Origin: Polyangiaceae bacterium | Lineage (GTDB): Bacteria > Myxococcota_A > Polyangia > Polyangiales > Polyangiaceae | DNA length: 35,692 nt | Reading direction: 5' to 3' | Assembly: GCA_025937895.1 (NCBI GenBank) | Contig: JAICQL010000064.1 | Location: 1-35,692 of the forward strand | Shown: positions 24,549 through 32,529 of the stretch, piece by piece | Layout of the letters: each line of letters begins with the position of its first letter | Numbering within the stretch: the stretch's first letter is position 1 | Program-made: the position numbers and the translations under genes | Notes under the pieces: generated by a model | What the model was told of the DNA's origin: nothing | The model's input: only the letters and a program-made list of their open reading frames with translations | Database searches by the model: none

Positions 24549-25993
24549 CGCGCGAGGGGCTGCGCAGCTGGCTGCGCGGGCGGCGCTTGCTCCTGCGGGT
24601 GTACCTGCATGGCATCCTGCTCCTGGCGCTGGCCGCGGGCGCGAGCGCACTGGTCGGCAGCTATCTGCTGGAGCCTGCGATGGAGCGTCCGACCCGCCCC
24701 AGCACCACCTGGATCGCCTGGCACATGAACGACCTGCTCGACGAGCCCGCGCAGCTCGAGCGTGAGCTCGGTGATCTGCACGAGCGCGGGCACCTGGACG
24801 TGTGGTTATTCACGCGTGAGGGGCGCTTGCTGGCGGGCCACGCGGCGCCCGTGCCCGCGCCGCTGAGCGCGGCGGAGCTCGTGGAGCTGGAGCAGCTGAA
24901 CACGCGCTTCCGCGACGGCGAGGGCCTGGTGGCGCTGCGCGGCGCGGACGGTAGCCTGCAGCGCTACGCACGCCTGCGCTACCCCGTGCCGCCGCTGCCC
25001 TGGGGCACGGCGGCGGGCCAGCTGCTGGCGGCGCTGGCGGTGATCGCGCTGGCCTCCATGCCGCTGGCGCGCTCGATCAGCGCACCGGTGGAGCGCCTGG
25101 CGGCTATCACGCGGGCCTTCGGCAAGGGCGACCTGGCGCTGCGCGCGCCGGCCGCGGGCGCCGGGGAGATCGCCGATCTGGGGCGCGCCTTCAACGAGAT
25201 GGCCGAGCGCATCGTGGCCTTGCGGCGCTCGGAGAAGGAGCTCTTGGCCAACGTGTCTCACGAGCTGCGCACGCCGCTGGCACGCATGCGCCTGGCGCTG
25301 GAGCTGGCGCGCGAGGGTAACACGGCCCAGGCGCGCAGCTATCTGCAGGACATCGAGGAAGATCTGGCGGAGCTGGAGCCACTGCTCGACGACATCATGA
25401 CGGCGGCGCGGCTGGATCTGCAGCGCGGCTCGGGCGCGGACGCGGCCCCGCCGCTGCGCCGGCAGACCCTGGCCGGGCGTGAGCTGCTGGAGGCGGCCAG
25501 CGCGCGCTTCGGGCGGCGCTTTCCTGGACGCGCGTTGCGCTGCACCACCGGTCCCGCCCTGCCTTCGATCGAGGCGGACCCCGGGCTGCTGCGGCGGGTG
25601 CTGGACAACCTGCTGGACAACGCTGCCAAGTTCTCCGAGCCGGACCAGCCCATCGAGCTCACGGGGCGCGCCTCGAGCGATCCACCGGCGCTGGAGATCG
25701 AGGTGCGCGACCGCGGCATCGGCATCAGCCCGGACGAGCTGGAGCGCGTGTTCGAGCCCTTCTTCCGCAGCGACCGCAGCCGCAGCCGCGCCACCGGCGG
25801 GGTGGGGCTGGGGCTGACGGTGGTGCGCAGGATCCTGCTGGCGCACGGCGGCAGCGTGCAGGTGGAGAGCGATCCGGTCGCGGGCACCTGCTTCCGGGTC
25901 AGCGTTCCAGCTAGCCCAGCACCGGTGGCAGGTCGCTCGCAGCTCACACGCACCGCCAGCGCCGCGCTGGACCTGGCGCCGTCGCGCAACTAG
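24545..25993 (+). CDS. Sensor histidine kinase, CpxA-like
   Basis: A 482-residue membrane kinase. TM1 lies at about 15-42 (LLLRVYLHGILLLALAAGAS), a ~110-residue periplasmic sensor domain follows, and TM2 lies at about 155-177 (GQLLAALAVIALASMPLA). A HAMP domain follows (PVERLAAITRAFGKGDLALR), then the dimerisation helix with phosphorylated His239 in NVSHELRTPLARM. The ATPase domain has NLLDNAAKF (N box), DRGIGISPDEL (G1), FEPFFRSD (F box) and GVGLGLTVVRRI (G2). The ATG overlaps the stop of the response regulator by four bases. It presumably senses envelope stress or a toxic compound and controls the divergent RND pump; the signal is unknown. The last ~20 residues are an unconserved tail. Confidence 0.93.
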   Translation: MTREGLRSWLRGRRLLLRVYLHGILLLALAAGASALVGSYLLEPAMERPTRPSTTWIAWHMNDLLDEPAQLERELGDLHERGHLDVWLFTREGRLLAGHAAPVPAPLSAAELVELEQLNTRFRDGEGLVALRGADGSLQRYARLRYPVPPLPWGTAAGQLLAALAVIALASMPLARSISAPVERLAAITRAFGKGDLALRAPAAGAGEIADLGRAFNEMAERIVALRRSEKELLANVSHELRTPLARMRLALELAREGNTAQARSYLQDIEEDLAELEPLLDDIMTAARLDLQRGSGADAAPPLRRQTLAGRELLEAASARFGRRFPGRALRCTTGPALPSIEADPGLLRRVLDNLLDNAAKFSEPDQPIELTGRASSDPPALEIEVRDRGIGISPDELERVFEPFFRSDRSRSRATGGVGLGLTVVRRILLAHGGSVQVESDPVAGTCFRVSVPASPAPVAGRSQLTRTASAALDLAPSRN

Positions 25994-26004
25994 CCTTGGA
26001 GGTC

Positions 26005-26253
26005 ATGGCGCTTCGTCTGTTCAGCGGGCTGCTTCTCACGGCCCTGGTGTGGGGTTGTGAGCCGATGACGAATCTCCCCTCTTCGTACGCCCCGACGGGC
26101 GGGCCTGCGGCGGCGCAGGGCAGCACGTCGCGCATCGAAAACGTGCCGTATTGCCCGGGCGGCGAGCGCGACAAGCGCTGCCTGTTCGGCACCGACTGCC
26201 GTGTCACCGCCAAGGGCTGTCAGGTCTGCCAGTGTGAGGGCCTGGACGACTGA
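26005..26253 (+). CDS. Small Cys-rich lipoprotein
   Basis: An 82-residue product beginning ALRLFSGLLLTALVWGC, a signal peptide with lipobox VWGC. After a ~30-residue polar spacer the C-terminus holds six cysteines in the order C-X8-C-X5-C-X6-C-X2-C-X-C within YCPGGERDKRC, CRVTAKGC and CQCEG, suggesting a disulfide-locked mini-domain or metal site. It starts 11 bp after the sensor kinase stop and is probably the third gene of that operon. GGAGG lies only 2 bases before the ATG; a TTG at 25996 is the alternative start. No family is recognised. Location in the operon suggests an envelope role linked to the sensor. Confidence 0.7.
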   Translation: MALRLFSGLLLTALVWGCEPMTNLPSSYAPTGGPAAAQGSTSRIENVPYCPGGERDKRCLFGTDCRVTAKGCQVCQCEGLDD

Positions 26254-26255
26254 AA

Positions 26256-26285
26256 GACAGTGCGCGCCGCAGCGCGCGGACTGTC
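26256..26285 (+). terminator. GC-rich hairpin after the small lipoprotein gene
   Basis: GACAGT-GCGCGC pairs with GCGCGC-GG-ACTGTC (two bulged bases, CGCA loop), starting two bases after the stop codon at 26251-26253. There is no T-run, so termination would be partial. Confidence 0.4.
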
Positions 26286-26430
26286 GCTGGAGGTGAAACA
26301 CCGGGCAGCGCTGCCGGACGAGCTTGCCGGCAGCACCCAGCTGTACGGAAAACCGCTGCCAATCCGCTGCGAAGCGCTGAAGGGGAGCGTGGCCGTGGCG
26401 TGGGGCAAGCTTCTTGCTCCTGCACTGGCC

Positions 26431-27330
26431 ATGCTGACTCGCCGCTCGTCTCGCTCGCGTGCCCCCGTTGCCTTGCGCTGGCTGCTCGCGCTGCTCTGGC
26501 TGTGCGTGCCGGGGTTGAGCGTGCGGCTGGCGAGCGCGCAGGGCCCGGTTGCGAGCGAGGTTGGGCCGAGCCCAGTCGTGGTGAGCTCTGCCGTGCCGAG
26601 CCCAGCTGTCGAGAACCCTGCCGCCACAATGGCTCCCGCTGCAGCTGCTACGGCCGAGCGCCCTGCGACGGCGGCTCCGCAGCGCCGCCGAACGCTGGCC
26701 CTCGATCTGGGCGTGGCCACTCGCATCCCGCTCTCCGCCGGGCCCGAGCTCAGCCTGGAGCTGCCCGGGCGCTTGCTGCTGCAGGCGCACCTGGGCTGGA
26801 TGCCGGGAGCGTACAGCCGTGCCATCACTGGCGCCCTGCGTGGCGGCGGCGTGTACGACGAGGCGGTTCAGTCACTGATCAACAGCACGCTCGAGAGCGT
26901 GAGCAGCTCCTCGCTCAGCGCGGGCTGGCGGCCCTTTTCTGGCGCAGGGCTCGAGCTGTTTGCCGGCTACACGCGCATCAGCCTGTCCGGATCCACCTCC
27001 AGCAGCGAGGTCATTCCGGTGGTGGCGCGCGACATTGCCCGTCAGCTGCGCGAGGAGCTGGGGCTGGACGTGGACCTGCGCCTGAAGTCCTCGGTGCACG
27101 CGCTGCGCACCGGGCTGGCCTGGCGCTGGCTGATGGGCGAACACATCGTGCTCCGTGCCAGTGTGGAGTACATGAAGGCGTTTGCCTCCAGCTCTCGGCT
27201 GACCATCTCCTCCTCGCCTGAGCTGACCGGTCTGGCCGCCCCCACGGCGCAGCAGTTGCTCAACTCGTACTACCTCCGGTACGTGTCGTTGCCGCTGGTG
27301 GGTCTGTCGCTGAGCTTGCGCTTCGGCTGA
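26431..27330 (+). CDS. Hypothetical exported, beta-barrel-like protein
   Basis: A 299-residue exported protein. The ATG at 26431 gives the n-region LTRRSSRSR, the hydrophobic core ALRWLLALLWLCVPGL and a likely cut near ASA-QG. A GTG at 26395 has a better ribosome site (GGGGAG) but would give an unusually long n-region. A Ser/Pro/Ala spacer follows to about residue 85. The rest alternates polar and hydrophobic residues (LALDLGVATRIPLSAGPELSLELP, LLLQAHLGWMPG, LELFAGYTRISLSG, HIVLRASVEYMKAF) and ends YVSLPLVGLSLSLRFG, with a C-terminal pattern close to that of outer-membrane barrels. No family is recognised. It may be a separate unit, since a hairpin and ~175 bp lie upstream. Confidence 0.72.
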   Translation: MLTRRSSRSRAPVALRWLLALLWLCVPGLSVRLASAQGPVASEVGPSPVVVSSAVPSPAVENPAATMAPAAAATAERPATAAPQRRRTLALDLGVATRIPLSAGPELSLELPGRLLLQAHLGWMPGAYSRAITGALRGGGVYDEAVQSLINSTLESVSSSSLSAGWRPFSGAGLELFAGYTRISLSGSTSSSEVIPVVARDIARQLREELGLDVDLRLKSSVHALRTGLAWRWLMGEHIVLRASVEYMKAFASSSRLTISSSPELTGLAAPTAQQLLNSYYLRYVSLPLVGLSLSLRFG

Positions 27331-27466
27331 GCGCCGCCAGGTTGCGCGGGCCGGCACGCCGTACCGCTGCGGAACGAAGCGGCGGGCGGTCAGGCCGCGC
27401 TGCTCTGGCGCCGCGCGAAGTGGCTCAAGATCGAGCGCCGGTAGCCGATTTTTCTGCCGAGAATCC

Positions 27467-29680
27467 ATGCGTCGCAGTCTCGGTGTCCTTTCGAGTGCGT
27501 TTGTTCTTTCCTGGTTCGCCTTTCACTGTGGCTCAGCCACAGGCGAGGGCGCTCCGGGCGAAGGTGGTCCCGGCAACGCCGGCGCGGCGGGTAGCGACGG
27601 CAGCTCCGCAGAGCCCCCGTTTGGGCCACCCATCTTCTTCGGCGGGCTCGACGGTGGAGTCGGGGGCGCAGAAGGCAATCCCGATGCCGGTGGCGACGAG
27701 GACGTGGGCGGCTGCGGCGACTCGATCGTGCAGAGCGGTGAGGCCTGCGATGACGGCGGCAGCGAGTCGGGTGATGGCTGCGCCGCCAACTGCGCGCAGC
27801 TGGAGCAAGACTTTGCCTGTCCGGTGCCCGGTGAGAAGTGCATCTCCACCGTGGTCTGCGGTGACCGGATCGTGTCCGGCGCCGAGCAGTGTGATGACGG
27901 CAACGAGGTGAGCGGTGACGGCTGCAACGCCAGCTGCAGCCAGGTGGAGCCCGGCTGGTCTTGCCCGCTGCCGGGGGTACGCTGCCAGGCCACCGAGTGC
28001 GGTGATGGCGTGGTGGCCGGCTTCGAGGAGTGCGACTTCGCCAGCTCCACCAGCGGCTGCATCGATTGCCGGATCACGGCCGGATTCGACTGCAATGCCA
28101 CCAGCTGCGCACTGACGGTGTGTGGCAACGACACGGTGGAGCGCGGCGAGCAGTGTGAAGACGGCAACGCCGCGCCCTTTGACGGCTGCTATCAGTGCCG
28201 CCGGGAGCCCGTGTGTGAAGACGGGCTGTGCGAGTCTGCGTGCGGTGACGGTCAGACGTATGCTGACGAGGCGTGCGATGACGGCAACAACCGCGATGGC
28301 GATGGCTGCTCGGCGGATTGCCAGATCGAGACGGGCTACGCTTGCACTCTGCAGTCGGCGACGCCGCCGCCCACGTTGGTGCAGCCGATTGTGTATCGGG
28401 ATTTCATTGGGCGGGACAACAGCAACCGGGACACCGACGGGTGTTACGATCCCATCTCGGGCTCGCCGTCTCCGTTGAAGCCCGTTCCGTGTTATCACAT
28501 CGACTTCAACCAGCTCGGCGGAAGCGGTGTGCGGGGTGTGGTGGAGTTCGAGCTGGGGCCCAATGGGCGGCCCGTGTATAGCTGCCCACCGGAGGAGAAT
28601 CCGCCGCACGAGCCCGACTGCGATCTGAACCCCGGGCACCTGTTCACGAACGGCTCTGATTCGCGGCCCAACTTCAATGGCCCCGTGCCTTTCGCCGAGT
28701 GGTACGACTCCTCCAGCACCAACAACATCGAGGTGCTGCGCACCTTGACGCTGACCCGCAACGCGGATGATGGCACCTATGCCTTCGACGCGGGGTTGCG
28801 CTTCTACCCGATCAATGACGCGGGCTGGGTCTTGCAGGGGGGCGAAAAGCTAGCTGGGGGAGGGGAAGAGTGCAGCAACAACGCCTCCTTCACCTCCGAG
28901 ACGCACTTCTGGTTCGAATACCAGGGCGGTGAGAGCTTCGAGTTCAAGGGCGACGATGACATGTGGGTGTTCGTCAACGGCAAGCTCGCCATCGATCTCG
29001 GCGGCTTGCACGTGAGCCAGACCGGCACGTTCGTGCTCGACGCGGACACGGACGGCGACGGGCCCGACATCGCGGACGGCACCGCCGACACCAAGTCTCA
29101 CAACACGACCATCAACGACGTCGATCTGGACCTGGTGCCCGGCGGCGTGTACGAGATCGCGCTCTTCCACGCCGAGCGCAACGAGTGCGGCTCGAACTAC
29201 AAGCTCACGCTCAAAGACTTCAACAAGCCCAAGAGCGTGTGCCAGTCCACCTGCGGCGATGGCGAGGTGGCCAGCAACGAGCTGTGCGACGATGGCCCCG
29301 AGGGCAACGATGGCGGCTACGGTCGCTGCGGCGCGGACTGCCGCTCGCGCGGGCCCTTCTGCGGCGATGGCGTGCAGCAAGCCGACGCTGGTGAGTCGTG
29401 TGACGACGGCCAGAACCTGACCGGCTACGGCGAGGGCTGCGCCCCCGGCTGCAAGCAGCCGGCGCGCTGCGGCGACGGTCAGATTAACAGCATCTTCGGC
29501 GAGACCTGCGACGACGGAGTCAACGACGGCAGCTACAACGGCTGCACCCCCGACTGCAAGCGCGCGCCGCGCTGTGGTGACGGCATTCGTCAGGCCGAGG
29601 CAGGCGAGCAGTGCGACGACGGCAACCTGCTCTCCGGCGACGCCTGCACCAACGCCTGCATTCGTTCGTCCGTGCGCTGA
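27467..29680 (+). CDS. Exported DUF4215 Cys-rich repeat / fibro-slime domain protein
   Basis: A 737-residue surface protein. After a signal peptide (SSAFVLSWFAFHC) and a Gly/Pro-rich linker come about five DUF4215-type Cys-rich repeats of the form CGDG...GEQCDDGN...GDGC...C (residues ~85-300). A fibro-slime domain follows (~310-595), recognisable by YRDFIGRD, FWFEYQGGESFEFKGDDDMW, VFVNGKLAIDLGGLH and the NECGSNYKLTL end; it is PA14-related and first known from slime-mould adhesion proteins. Four more DUF4215 repeats close the protein, ending GDACTNACIRSSVR. The CDDGN and DGDG segments look able to bind calcium. The signal peptide ends in FHC, with His before Cys, so lipid attachment is doubtful. 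It is probably an adhesion or matrix protein. No sorting signal is visible at the C-terminus. Confidence 0.9.
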   Translation: MRRSLGVLSSAFVLSWFAFHCGSATGEGAPGEGGPGNAGAAGSDGSSAEPPFGPPIFFGGLDGGVGGAEGNPDAGGDEDVGGCGDSIVQSGEACDDGGSESGDGCAANCAQLEQDFACPVPGEKCISTVVCGDRIVSGAEQCDDGNEVSGDGCNASCSQVEPGWSCPLPGVRCQATECGDGVVAGFEECDFASSTSGCIDCRITAGFDCNATSCALTVCGNDTVERGEQCEDGNAAPFDGCYQCRREPVCEDGLCESACGDGQTYADEACDDGNNRDGDGCSADCQIETGYACTLQSATPPPTLVQPIVYRDFIGRDNSNRDTDGCYDPISGSPSPLKPVPCYHIDFNQLGGSGVRGVVEFELGPNGRPVYSCPPEENPPHEPDCDLNPGHLFTNGSDSRPNFNGPVPFAEWYDSSSTNNIEVLRTLTLTRNADDGTYAFDAGLRFYPINDAGWVLQGGEKLAGGGEECSNNASFTSETHFWFEYQGGESFEFKGDDDMWVFVNGKLAIDLGGLHVSQTGTFVLDADTDGDGPDIADGTADTKSHNTTINDVDLDLVPGGVYEIALFHAERNECGSNYKLTLKDFNKPKSVCQSTCGDGEVASNELCDDGPEGNDGGYGRCGADCRSRGPFCGDGVQQADAGESCDDGQNLTGYGEGCAPGCKQPARCGDGQINSIFGETCDDGVNDGSYNGCTPDCKRAPRCGDGIRQAEAGEQCDDGNLLSGDACTNACIRSSVR

Positions 29681-29705
29681 GGCGCGGGCGGTGAGCGGCG
29701 CTCGA

Positions 29706-29732
29706 CGCGCGCGGGATCAGTGCCCGCGCGCG
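29706..29732. terminator. Strong hairpin between convergent genes
   Basis: CGCGCGCGGG and CCCGCGCGCG form a perfect 10-bp stem around ATCAGTG. It lies 26 bp after the fibro-slime gene stop and overlaps the last codons of the convergent kinase-like gene. No T-run is present, but the stem is very stable and could stop both transcripts. Confidence 0.5.
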
Positions 29733-30106
29733 AAGGCGGCAATCTCGTCCAGGCCCGGGCGATAGCCGGCGGTCGTGTCCACCTCGAGCAGCGGGCCCTT
29801 CAGGGTCAGCGGCTGGAAAAGGGCAGAGGCGCTCTCCCCACCCGGAGCCTGCCCCGCCAGCGCTGCGTCGGCATGCGCGCGCCGCGTTGCACCGTGCTCT
29901 TGCAGCCGCTGCTGCACCCGCTCGCTCGCCAGCTCCGGAGCCACTGCGCAGCCGGACGACCCGAACCAGTGCCCGCTCCAGCGAAGGCGCGAGCCCCGAA
30001 CGCCAGACGGCATCCTGAAGGGCAGGGCTCTGCCGAGCTCGTGCGCCAGCGTGGTCTTGCCCGTGCCGGGTGGACCGGTGATAAGGAGCAGCGTGGGCAG
30101 GCTCAC
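29717..30106 (-). pseudogene. P-loop kinase / zeta-toxin-like ATPase with internal deletion
   Basis: The 129-residue frame begins SLPTLLLITGPPGTGKTTLAHELG, a clear Walker A site at the usual place for AAA_33-type small-molecule kinases, which are normally ~170-200 residues. Between about residue 33 and 55 the sequence (VRGSRLRWSGHWFGSSG) does not fit the family and the region that should carry the catalytic Asp and the start of the core sheet is missing. The later parts fit again: APELASERVQQRLQEHG, then AHADAALAGQ and FQPLTLKGPLLEVDTTAGY near the end. So the gene appears to have lost ~40-60 codons in frame. It may be inactive, or a reduced relative; the intact reading frame keeps both open. 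Confidence 0.55.
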
Positions 30107-30430
30107 CCCGCAAACCTAGCGCGCGCGGGGGAGTGTTCGACAGTTCAGAAGTGCAGCAGTGATGCTTGCCATCAGCATTCGATAGCTCTGGAGTCTCACT
30201 CCGCGGCTCGGAAATGAGCACTCGACCGCTCAGCACGGTGGACCAACGTGTCTTACTCAAGCGGTACAGCGGGCATCAGTTGCCGCATGCGGACGCAAAT
30301 GAGCAGTGTTGCGATCATTTCGTGCCCGCGAGGTCGCTGGCAAGCCATCGATTGCCACAAAAAGCTGCAGCACCCACCGGCAGACGTGTCCGATAGTCCC
30401 GTCTCCGCAAGGGGAGGGGAAGGGGAAGGA
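30107..30430. other. 324-bp intergenic region upstream of the XRE regulator gene
   Basis: Lies between the divergent P-loop remnant and the XRE regulator gene and looks less GC-rich than the neighbouring genes. It contains the 10-bp palindrome CCGCATGCGG at 30283-30292, a possible regulator site, and a purine-rich run (30410-30430) that provides the ribosome site of the regulator gene. No coding frame or RNA gene was convincing. Confidence 0.4.
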
Positions 30431-30898
30431 ATGCCCAGCAAGCTGGCCCAGGCCATTCGCGCAGCGCGGCTCCAGGTGCGCCTCACGCAGGGGCAGCTCG
30501 GCAAACGAGTGGGCGTGAAAGCGAGCGCCGTGCAGCGCTGGGAGGCGGGGCGCAGCAAGCCTCCGGCGCGCCGGCGACCGGCCCTCGAGAACGCCATCAC
30601 CGCATTTGACCCCGGCGCTGGCGCCCACCTGCGAGCCGCGCTGTACGCCGACTCTGGCATCGCTGTGCCAGACACCGCGGCCGGCAGCGAACCGGCAGCA
30701 CTGGCCCCCCTGGAGACTGCGCCGGGCGAGCGCAGCACCCTGGAACTGCTGGTGTACCGGATGGCGGATGAGCTGGACCTGCCGCCGCGGCGCATGCGCG
30801 GTGCGCTCGCTCGCCTGCTGCGCGGCTGGCGCGCCGCCGGGTTGAGCTTCGAGCAAGCCGAGCGAGAGCTGGAGGCGTGGTTACAGCGCGGGGCGTGA
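30431..30898 (+). CDS. XRE-family helix-turn-helix regulator
   Basis: A 155-residue protein. Residues ~5-60 form a Cro/C1-type helix-turn-helix: LAQAIRAARLQVRLTQGQLG, KRVGVKASAVQRWEAGRSKP. The rest is an Ala/Pro spacer and a helical C-terminal part (TLELLVYRMADELDLPPRRM, LLRGWRAAGLSFEQAERELE), perhaps for dimerisation. The ATG at 30431 follows a GGGGAAGGA run directly, which is an unusually close ribosome site; the open frame continues upstream but without protein-like sequence. The neighbour on the left is a degraded kinase-like gene, so the pair could be the remains of a toxin-antitoxin-like or mobile unit, though orientation (divergent) does not fit a classical operon. Target unknown. Confidence 0.85.
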   Translation: MPSKLAQAIRAARLQVRLTQGQLGKRVGVKASAVQRWEAGRSKPPARRRPALENAITAFDPGAGAHLRAALYADSGIAVPDTAAGSEPAALAPLETAPGERSTLELLVYRMADELDLPPRRMRGALARLLRGWRAAGLSFEQAERELEAWLQRGA

Positions 30899-31005
30899 CT
30901 CCGCCCCGCTGCGGTGTCTCCCGCCATCGGGTCGCTCCGGCGCTCTCGCACGCGCGAGCCACGCAAGGGACCCTCTGCGCTCGCGCGAGCTTCAGCGCAC
31001 GGCGC

Positions 31006-32529
31006 TCAGGGTGCCTTGCGGTGAGCCTGCGGTCTACTGGTCCACGCCAGCTGCTTTCTCGTGACCGCGATGCCCAGGCCGCTGCCCACCAGACCCGTCA
31101 CCACCATCGAGGGCTCGGAGTTGCTGAGCCAGCGCTCGGCGACCTCCCGGGCCCGGGCCAGGTCCACCCGCGAGAGCTCGTTGGGCGCCTCTTGCAGCTG
31201 GGCCACGCCCAGGCCACGGCGCGCGTGGTTGAGCACCAGCCAGGCGACGGTCTCGTTGGACGTGAGCGCGTTGACGAGCTCGTTGCGGGAGCGCCGCTTG
31301 ACCACCTCCAGCTCGGCCTCTTGCAGGGTGCCGGCCAGCCCGCGCACGTCGCCGACCAGGCTGCGCAGCGCCTGCTGCAGCTTCTCTGGCTCCACCTGCC
31401 CTTGTAGCTCGAGCAACGTGAGGTGGGGATAGCCGTCGAAGACGCCGGAGCGGATGCCATAGGTGCCGCCCGCATGGCGCAGATCCCACGCGGCGCCGGT
31501 GCGGCGATTCTCCAGCACCTTGCTCAGGAGCAAAAACGGCACGTAGTCGGGCGAATCGATCGCCGGTCCCGGCACCTCGATGAACACCAGCGGGTCGCCG
31601 ATGGCGCCGAAGATCATCTGCAGCTCGGCGCGATCGAGCCGTGTGCTTGCCGGATCCGACGCGCTCCGCTTGGCTTGCCAGCGCTCGCAGCCGCCAGCCG
31701 CGGCCTTGGTGCTCCAGCCGCCGAAGGCGGCGGTGGCCCAGCTGAGCCCTTGCTCTGCACTGAGCGGACCGACCAGCACCAGCTCTGCCCTCTCGGGCTG
31801 GACGGTACAGGCATGGATCTGCCTCAGGAGCGCAGGCGCCAGCTTGAACAGGCTGCGCGCGTCCTCCTCGTGCGAGGGAGCCTGGAGCGTGGGCAGGGCC
31901 GCGCGCGCCAGGCGCTGCGCGTGACCATGCAGCATCACGGACTCACGCTGGATGTCGGCCAGCTGCTGTTGCTGGCGGATCTTGACCTCCATCGGGTCAA
32001 AGGCGGGCTTCAGCACGAACTCACCGAGCAGCTCCACCGCCTTGTGCCCCGCGGCGGGCAAGACGTGCCAGCTGAAGGTGGTGCCCGAGGGCGTGGTCGA
32101 GATGCGCACCGGGAGCGAGCCCAGCTTCGGGTTGATGTACAGCTCACCCTTGCTGCCGTGCAGGGTACCGGCGCGCAGCGCCTCGGCCATGCTCGCCACC
32201 TCACCCATGCTGCGATCGGCGGCGCTGGGCACGTGCAGATATACGACCGTCGTCTCGCTCTCCGCTCGGGTGACCACGGTCACCCCCAGGCCGTTGGGCA
32301 AGGTGGAGCGCTGCACGCCCCAGCTCAGCCGCAGCTCCGGCTCAGCCTGCACAGCCGGGGGCTGCTGCCAGGCACCGAGCTCCGCAGCGCTGCGCGGGGG
32401 CGGTGCTGGCGGCAGCGGCGGGCGTGACGGCGCACAGCCCAGGGCCAGGACACCCAGGAACGCGCTCCTGCCCAGGAGGGCAGCCGAGCGCCACAGCAAC
32501 GTTTCGAGGAGCCGCTTGTCCGAGCTCAT
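31006..32529 (-). CDS. M16 peptidase-like protein, non-catalytic, lipoprotein
   Basis: A 507-residue member of the M16 (pitrilysin / mitochondrial processing peptidase) family. The ATG at 32527-32529 overlaps the stop of the upstream M16 gene (ATGA) and gives a signal peptide with lipobox LALGC, followed by a Pro-rich linker. The N-terminal M16 domain starts WGVQRSTLPNGLGVTVVTR; at the place of the zinc motif it reads MGEVASMAEALRAGT, lacking HXXEH, so it should not bind zinc. The C-terminal domain has VEVPGPAIDSPDYVPFLLLSKVL-like sequence and GGTYGIRSGVF, the R/Y region that helps hold substrate. It is the usual inactive partner of a two-subunit M16 protease, here tethered to the membrane. 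Confidence 0.9.
   Translation of the reverse strand: MSSDKRLLETLLWRSAALLGRSAFLGVLALGCAPSRPPLPPAPPPRSAAELGAWQQPPAVQAEPELRLSWGVQRSTLPNGLGVTVVTRAESETTVVYLHVPSAADRSMGEVASMAEALRAGTLHGSKGELYINPKLGSLPVRISTTPSGTTFSWHVLPAAGHKAVELLGEFVLKPAFDPMEVKIRQQQQLADIQRESVMLHGHAQRLARAALPTLQAPSHEEDARSLFKLAPALLRQIHACTVQPERAELVLVGPLSAEQGLSWATAAFGGWSTKAAAGGCERWQAKRSASDPASTRLDRAELQMIFGAIGDPLVFIEVPGPAIDSPDYVPFLLLSKVLENRRTGAAWDLRHAGGTYGIRSGVFDGYPHLTLLELQGQVEPEKLQQALRSLVGDVRGLAGTLQEAELEVVKRRSRNELVNALTSNETVAWLVLNHARRGLGVAQLQEAPNELSRVDLARAREVAERWLSNSEPSMVVTGLVGSGLGIAVTRKQLAWTSRPQAHRKAP

Noticed and set aside
30979..30990. 12-bp palindrome GCTCGCGCGAGC between the XRE and M16 genes
   Set aside because: Such CG-only palindromes are frequent by chance in this DNA; no T-run or spacing supports a terminator.
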